Position numbers and translations under genes: made by a program
Notes under the pieces: model-generated
Seen by the model: the letters and a program-made list of their open reading frames with translations, nothing else
Told to the model about the DNA's origin: nothing
Databases searched by the model: none
Part shown: piece after piece, positions 56,980 to 64,000 of the stretch
How the letters are laid out: each line of letters begins with the position of its first letter
How positions within the stretch are numbered: the first letter of the stretch is position 1
NCBI GenBank assembly: GCA_029204225.1
Contig: CM055095.1
Coordinates: forward strand, 56,251,591 to 56,315,590
Reading direction: 5' to 3'
Length of the DNA stretch: 64,000 nucleotides
DNA from: Diphasiastrum complanatum
Taxonomy: Eukaryota > Streptophyta > Lycopodiopsida > Lycopodiales > Lycopodiaceae

Positions 56980-57695
56980 TGTCAATTTTCAGAGAAAAGG
57001 ACAACTTTGATTGTACAAAACAATCATTAAGAGTTATTGATTGCTTAACACAATGATCTATCAAGTTCTAAGTGTTAGATCTTGATCTAGATGCATTACA
57101 CTATGATTTAAGCAAGAGCAATGGATCAAATGATTAAAAACTATGAAGAGCAGCCTCACATGTGTGGAGGACATTATCCATACGGACTGTAAACAAAGAT
57201 AAAAGTGTTCAAGAAAAAAAGAGCAATCCACTTATCAAAACTCAAGACAAATGTGGAAAATACAAGAAAACTAGAATTTGCCAATGTCTCATCAACTTCT
57301 CATTGATTTGGTTGATTCCTTTATAGATCAAGTACATCCACGAGCTGTGTACTGTCCAACAAGCCTTCACACCTGTGAAGAGTGCCTAGTCATCCAAATC
57401 CACCAATGGGAGCCATATATGCTCATTTCCCAAAGTTGACTATTCTCTTTGGCTAGAAAACAAAAAGCTAGTCTTCCACATTTATAGGAATATTTCCTAT
57501 AAAATAGGATCTAATGGAATCTCTCTATCTTATCATCTACTATCTTATCCACACGTGTGATTGGCATCTTTACATGTGGGAGAATTTACTCATTCACATG
57601 GAAGTGCATTCTATTTACAAAAGTTTGACCAATTTGACTCATTTCTACATTCTACTCAAAGGTCAATTTCATACATGGGTGGATCCATCTGACGT
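56980..57695 (-). repeat. D3 3' LTR, partial
   Basis: Matches 60135-60845 of the 5' LTR with only scattered differences. The first 140 or so LTR bases (on the element's strand) are missing at the 57695 side. CACACGTGTG at 57550, CACATGTGTG near 57149. Confidence 0.85.
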
Positions 57696-58366
57696 CCTAA
57701 TGAAGTTGTTCCTTCTAGTATTGGTGTTGTTGATTAGGCTCGTTATGAGTCTTCTGCTTCAAACATCCATGATATGGTAAAGAACTACATGGATATTTTG
57801 AATGAAAATATCAAGACATTAACAATGGATGTCAATTTCATGAAACGAAAGTAGATTATTGGAGAGCGAAAGTCTGATAATCCAAGTGAGGTGTCCTGCA
57901 GGTATTGCAAAGGTGCTCACCTGACTAGAGACTGCCCCAATATCAAATGCACAGTTTGTGAGAAGAATGGCCATTTCAGTGATAGGTGCTGGGTGAAGTT
58001 GAAAGCCGATAAGGAAGCAGCTAACCAGCCTGGACCTGAAAATCATAGAATCGCTAGCACTTCTAAAGACCCGGCAGAGCCGGTTAGAATCTTAAAGTGT
58101 GGCGACTCCTCTGAAGATAGATCTGTGACCTTAATCAACCTTGCTGATTGGGAAGTAGATCCAACTTGCTTGGTAATGACTAGAGCCCAGAAAGCGGCTG
58201 TGGCTACCGAGAAGCAACCATACCTGATGATCGACTACCTGATGTCCAGGAAGTGCCAAACCTAGAGCATGTACCTATACGAGTAGAAGACCCACAACCT
58301 AGCAACCTGAAGAAAATGGCTAAAGTGGTGGATCCTTCACTTGGTAGGAAGACTTGGCGGAGAAGG
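57696..58366 (+). pseudogene. Gag fragment with two zinc knuckles, probably Gypsy
   Basis: Plus strand, opposite to D3. 57891-58265 reads CRYCKGAHLTRDC (CX2CX3HX4C) and CTVCEKNGHFSDRC (CX2CX4HX4C), then Pro/Ser-rich linker and LVMTRAQKAA, a phrase common between gag and protease in Ty3/gypsy polyproteins. The upstream part (57700-57890) is readable with stops. It replaces D3 sequence at both junctions, which suggests a rearrangement rather than a clean insertion. Confidence 0.7.
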
Positions 58367-59542
58367 GTAAATGTACATCTAGTCCATTGTCCATTAGTTG
58401 ACCAACATTAAGCAAGGATTTTGTAATGGATAGAACATACAAAACATTATCAAGATCTATCCTCTTAGGTGATCCTAAGCATAATGGAATAGATCCTATG
58501 CCATCTATCTTACATTCTTGATCACTAGCAGTGTAGATTGACTTCTTAGAATCATTACAAGAAAGTAGAATAGAGAGATAGTGCTTGTTGAATGACATGT
58601 GGGAGCTAGCCCCACTATCAATCCACCGTGTCTCTTGGCTTGATCTTGGTGTAGATGCTACCATCAAATGATGTGTTGAAGCCATCATCTTCCTCCTCCC
58701 CTTGTGCAAGATTGTCTTGATATTCACTCCCTTGTGCATTCTTCTTCTTATAACATTCGGAAGCAAAGTGTCCTTTCTTCTCACAAAAGAAACACTTAAG
58801 CTTGGCTTTGTTCTTTTGCTTCCCTTCGGAGTAGATCCTCCATCCTTTGCCTCGACCTCCTTGCCTTGGAACTTCTTGAATGGATGAGTCTTCTTCTTGC
58901 CTTTTGATGTGAAGTTTGTTTTCTCATCACCATTATATAGTGACAAAGACCCCATTCTTGTTTTGAGGTGTAGAATCCTACTCTCCTCGGCCACAAGAAC
59001 ATTATGTAACTTATCAATTGATGGAAGTTGGTCTTGAATGCAAAAGATTGAACTAGATTAGAGAACTCATCACCTAATCCATTCAAAATTACTTGTACTT
59101 GTTCATTGTCTTGGATCTTCTCTCCTATAGATCCCAATTCTTTGTTCAAAGATTTTACTCTTAGGACATACTCTTGTCCATTTTCTCCACTTCCCCTCAT
59201 GCTTTGCAAAATCAAGTTTCTTAGCATAAGCACTCTTGAAGTGTTATTGAATTCATAAATATTCTTTAGTGAATCCCAAGCCTCTTTTGATGAGGCACAA
59301 GAAGCCACCTCCTTCAAGAGGTCATTGCTTACATTCAACTTTAAGCACTGTAAGGCTAATCTAGCCCTCTTCTTGTATTTTACTTGTTCTTGGGCAGCTT
59401 GAGGCTCTTCCTCAACTCCTAAAACAATATCAAAGAGGTCGTGGATCACAAGTTGTGATTCCATCCTCACTTTCCAAATGGAATAGTTTGTGGAAGTTAG
59501 TTTCTCACTAGATTCTAACAAATATCCACCCATGGATGACAT
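58366..59542 (-). pseudogene. D3 gag and protease start
   Basis: From MSSMGGYLLESSEKL at 59542 one frame runs about 210 residues through LNVSNDLLKEVASCASSKEA and VQVILNGLGDEFSNLVQSFA. It then shifts to another frame (ESRILHLKTRMGSLSLYNGD, a shifted zinc knuckle, and the protease RWIDSGASSHMSFNKHYL) and ends at GQLMDNGLDVH, where the foreign piece begins. The best preserved gag of the three D elements. Confidence 0.87.
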
Positions 59543-60121
59543 TGTGAATGAAAGCCTATGAGATGCACAAAGATCTCTTGATAAAGAGTGGTCTAAGATA
59601 GATTTTTGGCTTTCCAAGAAGCTTCTAATCTCGGCCCAATCAACCCAGTTCACTTGGATGATGGTATAATAGATCTACTTCAAATATCCTAGCAAATTAC
59701 TCTTCCAAAAAATTGATTCTAGTACAATTTTGTTTGATATTTCACACACACTTAAGATTTGAACAAATCAGCATTGTAGATCTGATCTGATGCTTCCAAA
59801 TGAATTGCTTCAATGAATCAAAACACTATTTGATCATTAGCATTTAATAGATTAAACCTAGATCTAAACATTGCACCAAAAACCTTGAATTTTGGACTAG
59901 TATGCACATTTTTCGGTCAAAAACACTAAAGGAAGTTAATTTGAAGGTTTTGTATGGTTTCACACGTGTGGACAGTACATCAGCAGGTCACAAATCGATC
60001 TTGACCAAAAATATTGATACTACCTATCTCCTTGAACTCGCCCTCTCAAGTAAAGCTCAAAAACAACTCATTGTCAATGATTTCACAAGATTCATTAATC
60101 ATTAGATCACTCTTAGACTTT

Positions 60122-60134
60122 GGCTCTGATACCA
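60122..60134 (-). other. D3 primer binding site
   Basis: The minus strand reads TGGTATCAGAGCC next to the LTR end ACTTGACA. Confidence 0.9.
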
Positions 60135-60987
60135 TGTCAAGTTTCAGAGAAAAGGACAACTTTGATTGTACAAAACAATCATTAAGAGTTATTAATTGCC
60201 TAACACAATGATCTATCAAGTTCTAAGTGTTAGATCTTGATCTAGATGCATTACACTATGATTTAATCAAGAGCGCCAATGGATCAAATGATTAAAAACT
60301 ATGAAGAGAAGCCTCCCACGTGTGGAGGACAGTACCTGTATGGACTGTAAACAAAGATTAAAGTATTCAAGCATACAAGAGCATTCCACTCATCAAAATT
60401 CAAGACAAATGTGGAAAATACAAGAAAACTAGAATTTGCCAATGTCTCATCAGTTTCTCATTGATTTGGTTGATCCCTTTATAGATCAAGTACATCCACG
60501 AGCTGTGTATTGTCCAGCAGGCCTTAACACATGTGAAAAGTGCCTAGTCATCCAGATCCACCAATGGGAGCCATATATTCTCATTTCCCAAAGTTGACTA
60601 TCCTCTTTCACTAGAAAACAAAAAACTAGTCTTCCACATTTATAGGAATATTCCCTATAAATAGGATCTAATGGAATCTCTCTATCTTATCATCTACTAT
60701 CTTATCCACGCGTGTGAATGGCATCTTTACATGTGGGAGCATTTACTCATTCACATGGAAGTGCATTCTATTTACAAAAGTTTGACCAATTTGACTCATT
60801 TCTAGATTCTACTCAAAGGTCAATTTCACACATGGGTAAATCCATCTAAAGTCAATCTAACTTTATAAAAACAAGTTATGTACATCTTTTCTCAAGTGGG
60901 AACAGACTCCACACGTGTGAGATCCTATCATGATCTTGTGTCTCAAGATACATCAAGTATAGCAAGTTTGAAGTGACATTTTTAACA
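60135..60987 (-). repeat. D3 5' LTR
   Basis: 853 bases, TGTTAAAAATGTCACTTC to ACTTGACA. CACACGTGTG at 60910, near-variants at about 60317 and 60714; a leader copy lies at 59961. Confidence 0.88.
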
Positions 60988-61560
60988 CATTCTAGATGAT
61001 CTACAGTCATGTTCATAAAACATAAGTCAAAAGCCTTTGAATGCTTCAAGAAATTCAAGGTCATGGCTGAAACCCAAACATCTACACAAGTGAAAGCACT
61101 CCGAACTGATGGTGGCGACGAATACATCTCCAATGAGATGTTCAACTATCTTGCTGAATATGGCATTTGAAAACAATTTGCAACTTCCTACATGCCTCAG
61201 TAGAACAGAATTGTAGAAAGGAAGAACCACACGCTTTTTGACTCAGCCAAATCTATGCTATATCAACTGCACTTATCTGTGAAATTCTGGACAAAAGCTA
61301 CTACCACAGCCTGTTATGTACGGAACAGATCCAGCACCAAAGTCATCAATAACAAAACTTCTTATCAAATATGGCATGGACACAAGCCTAGTGTCAACCA
61401 TTTACAAGTCTTTGGTTGTATACGTTTCGTTCATGTTCCTAAACAACTTAGGAAGAAACTGGACGAGAAATCAGATAAATGCACTTTCATTGGCTATCTT
61501 GATGAACATAAAACTATAAAGTTTATGATCCATCCACCAATGTAGCATTTGCTTCTAGGG
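60988..61560 (+). pseudogene. Family A integrase, second part
   Basis: STVMFIKHKSKAFECFKKFK, then VKALRTDGGDEYISNEMFNY (second Asp), a stop, FATSYMPQ.NRIVERKNHTL (Glu), and 61255-61545 with FWTKATTTACYVRNR, NNKTSYQIWHGHKPSVNHLQ and VFGCIRFVHVPKQLRKKLDE. Stops at about 61170, 61200 and 61545. The three acidic residues survive, the first on the far side of D3. Confidence 0.85.
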
Positions 61561-61984
61561 ATGTAATCTCCAAAGAAGATACATTCTATGACTTTAAACA
61601 ACCATCGATAAATGATGTTGTGTCATTTCATCCTATTCTACACAGCATATAATCTTCCACTCGTGATATCTCTTCTACAGAACCTGCAACTATAGCTATA
61701 GAAGCCAAGCAGCCGACAGCACCTGTCACCAGACCACACCAAACTAGCTCAAACATAGATCTTGAGATATTCAAGAAGAGACACTACTTCAACCTGGTCA
61801 ATCGATTGTTCGCAGATCCTCAAGGACTTGAACAGTTCCAGAGAAGTATACACCTCAATCTTTCTAGACTTCATCAGAAGATCCAAAGTCCCATTGAAGT
61901 TATTAACTCTAAGGATGCTATGAAGTGGCAAGAAGCTATGGAAAGCAAGTGCAACTCACTTTTGACGAACCAGACCTAGACACT

Positions 61985-62776
61985 AGCTCACAAGAGAGTT
62001 ATCGACAACAAGTGGATCTTGAAAAAGAAGATTAAATTTGATGGTTCCATTGCAAAATCTAAAGCACGGCTGGTGGCTAAAGGATTCACTCAAGTCCAAG
62101 GAGTGGATTATCAAGAAATTTTCAGTCATGTTGTCCAGATGCAGTCAATCAAGACTCTGATTGCATTAGTAGACGCGAAAGACCTCGAAATGCATCAAAT
62201 GGATGTCAAGACAGCGTTAATCAAAAGCTGCATCAAAGATTCGAAGTCAAAGGCCAAGAGCACAAAGTGTGCAAGCTGCACAAAGCAATCTATGGCTTGA
62301 TATAGGCCGCAAGGGCTTAGTTTGAAAGAATCACGGCAAGGGCTTAGTTCGAAAGAATCAATGCTTATCTTATTCAATTGGGTTTTGCAAACAATTCAGC
62401 TGATTGTAATGTTTATTTCAAGCATATAGGTGTCAATTCAGTTCCTGTAACTCTTTACGTAGATAATGCATTTATTTTGTCTAATGACACAGTCTTACTA
62501 CACACTACTAAGAGTGATCTGTCAAAAGAATTTGACATGACTGATCTAGGCACTATTCACTCTTTATTAGGAATTCACATTACTAGAAATAGATTACAAA
62601 AGAAAATATGTCTTAGTCAGCAGAAATATCTAGAGAATGTTCTAGAGAAATTTCATATGTCTAATTGCAAACCAATTGATACATCAATAGATCCAAGTAT
62701 GATATTGACCAAACCTCCTGTGCAGACACCAAAAGTGAGATACTCGATTGGTCGAAGTATTCTTATCATTCAATAA
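61985..62776 (+). pseudogene. Family A reverse transcriptase
   Basis: 62019-62300 reads KARLVAKGFTQVQGVDYQEI and LEMHQMDVKTALI (motif A Asp kept). After a frameshift, 62378-62776 reads VPVTLYVDNAFILSND and LSKEFDMTDLGTIHSLLGIH. The catalytic YVDD is YVDN here, so the polymerase site is lost as well. A short duplicated piece (GGCAAGGGCTTAGTT.GAAAGAATCA) lies at about 62307-62360. Confidence 0.87.
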
Positions 62777-62779
62777 TTC

Positions 62780-63425
62780 GATCTTTGATGTATGCCATGC
62801 TATGCACTAGACCAGATCTTACATAGATTGTTAGCACATTAAGTCAATACATGTCTAATACCAAGATCCTGCATTGGAAAGCATTAAATAGAGTGATGAA
62901 GTACATTTAAAAAAGTTTAGATCACATTTTATGCTATGATGGAAATGCTATCGACCCACTGGTTCTACAAGGCTACTTCGACTCAGATTGGGGAGGAAAT
63001 GCCTCTACCAGAAAATCTACCTTCGGGTTCTATTTATTTCTGGCAGGGGGGCCAATTTTGTGGAAGTCAAGAAAGCATAAATCAGTGGCACTTTCTTTAA
63101 CCGAAGCATAATACATCGCAGATTATTACTCCACAACTTACATCACACTCAGTTTCAGCCTACTACCATTATGTGTGACATTTTGAGTTGTATTTCACTG
63201 TTGTTGAATCCTAGATTTCATGGCAAGTCAAAGCACATAGAAATCCAATATCATTTCATTCGGAAAAAGTTTTTCTCAGGACAAGTGATTCTTCAATACT
63301 GCTCCACAATAGAAATGATTGCAGACATATTCACCAAAGCTCTTCCCAGGATCAAGCATCAAAAGCTTTTGAGTATGCTAAACCTGACGAGGAAACTCAA
63401 GGAACCAATCGTGATCTTAAGGGGG
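62780..63425 (+). pseudogene. Family A RNase H
   Basis: Broken frames read LMYAMLCTRPDLT, LQGYFDSDWGGNASTRKSTF (first Asp), SVALSLTEA.YIADYY (Glu), and 63171-63440 with LLNPRFHGKSKHIEIQYHFI and MIADIFTKALPRIKHQKLLS. Stops interrupt it. It runs into the polypurine tract and LTR. Confidence 0.85.
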
Positions 63426-63427
63426 AT

Positions 63428-64000
63428 TATTGAAAATTAAGTTCACATTTTTTTTCTTGGTGATACTATTTCTATTTCAAGATTTTCCTACACATTTTTT
63501 ATCACTGATCTAGGGTCAGATGCAACCTTCGCTCATCGGATACCTACACGTATCACAGAAAAGAACCAGCCGAACTACTTGAAAGGGCGACTACATCGGG
63601 CTTCCGACTGATCTTCATCGATGGATCAAAGACTAAAGGGTAACCAATCCTATTATTTTCACATGCGAATGTCAAGTTCAAGAATCTGAAGAACATTGAA
63701 GACTTGGCCATCTTCAACAACTTCAACAAATCAGTCTTTTTATCAGTCTACAGAAGTACACTGATTGTCGCACAATTTACATTTTCACAATTGTTCGACA
63801 GTGACTTCTTTTCAAACACTGTTTGTCGACTTTTTCGCATTTTCCCACAATGCGAAGTGTGTCTACTTCGACGAGCAACGTCTCCAACTACTTCCAAAAA
63901 TATGTGAAGTATGCGACAAACTCGTCCACGTCAACGATCTCGAGTCACATGACTCATGTACACCATGTATAGATGTCATTGTACTTCAAATATCTCTCAA
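63428..64000 (+). repeat. Family A 3' LTR, cut by window end
   Basis: Follows AAGGGGGAT and matches 24969-25540. The first bases are TATTGAAAATT where the other copy has TGTTGGAAATT, so the LTR terminus is mutated. Confidence 0.85.

Larger units (their letters stand above)
56980..60987 (-). mobile_element. Copia element D3 nested in family A integrase
   Basis: 4008 bases on the minus strand. 5' LTR 60987-60135, primer binding site 60134-60122, leader, gag 59542-58366, then a foreign plus-strand gag piece (57696-58366) in place of most of pol, then a partial 3' LTR 57695-56980. Flanks TGTTC (56975-56979) and CATTC (60988-60992) are a probable target duplication with two transitions. The two LTRs are very similar by eye, so it is among the younger insertions here. 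Confidence 0.85.
56286..64000 (+). mobile_element. Copia element, family A, split by D3 and cut by the window edge
   Basis: Plus strand: protease/pre-integrase 56286-56979, then the D3 insertion (56980-60987), then integrase 60988-61560, RT 61985-62776, RNase H 62780-63425, polypurine tract AAGGGGGAT, and 3' LTR from 63428. The integrase reading stops inside FIDDC and resumes at the next serine codon once D3 and one target copy are removed. No 5' LTR or gag was found. Confidence 0.85.

Overview
The window looks like nuclear DNA from a land plant. It is AT-rich and dense in transposable elements, with GT-AG introns, TATA boxes, tRNA-Met-type primer binding sites (TGGTATCAGAGC) and several Ty1/copia and Ty3/gypsy families. 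A Penelope-like reverse transcriptase with no visible endonuclease would suit a seed-free plant (fern, lycophyte or bryophyte), but the species cannot be fixed from sequence alone. Almost everything is mobile-element debris; only one gene looks fully intact.

Layout. 1-1690: (AG)n tract abutting a decayed Penelope-like element (minus). 2090-9390: LTR and gag scraps, a Gypsy integrase scrap, LTR family B copy 1. 9398-14346: one LTR element (family C) with both LTRs, a (TC)85 tract in its 3' LTR and a Gypsy 5' half nested inside. 15.9-20.4 kb: a cluster that is not ordinary retroelement. It holds unknown plus-strand exons, then a minus-strand four-exon reading frame joining a histone-H3 fold to a C48/Ulp1-like protease, then a divergent acidic plus-strand gene across a 700-base two-way promoter with an inverted repeat. 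20.5-30 kb: LTR-B copy 2, unknown ORFs, a non-LTR RT split by an LTR, Copia remnants, and a tandemly duplicated ORF. 32.3-34.7 kb: an intact four-exon short-chain dehydrogenase/reductase (SDR) gene. 37.6-38.4 kb: a second, broken copy of the H3-like gene that keeps the same C-terminal extension. 38.5-43.7 kb: Gypsy RT, then a C-rich 4-kb non-coding LARD-like block. 45-61 kb: three minus-strand members of one Copia family (D1-D3). D1 sits between two pieces of a decayed SDR duplicate, and D3 is nested in the integrase of a plus-strand Copia (family A) that runs off the right edge.

Main points. (1) Two copies show that the H3-like protein with a conserved C-terminal extension is a family; in the better copy the frame continues into a protease domain, interrupted only by two TGA codons. 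(2) The SDR gene has a nearby pseudogene relative split by a retrotransposon. (3) The perfect palindrome CACACGTGTG occurs at least 11 times, mostly in LTRs and leaders of different families and once in the H3-like promoter.
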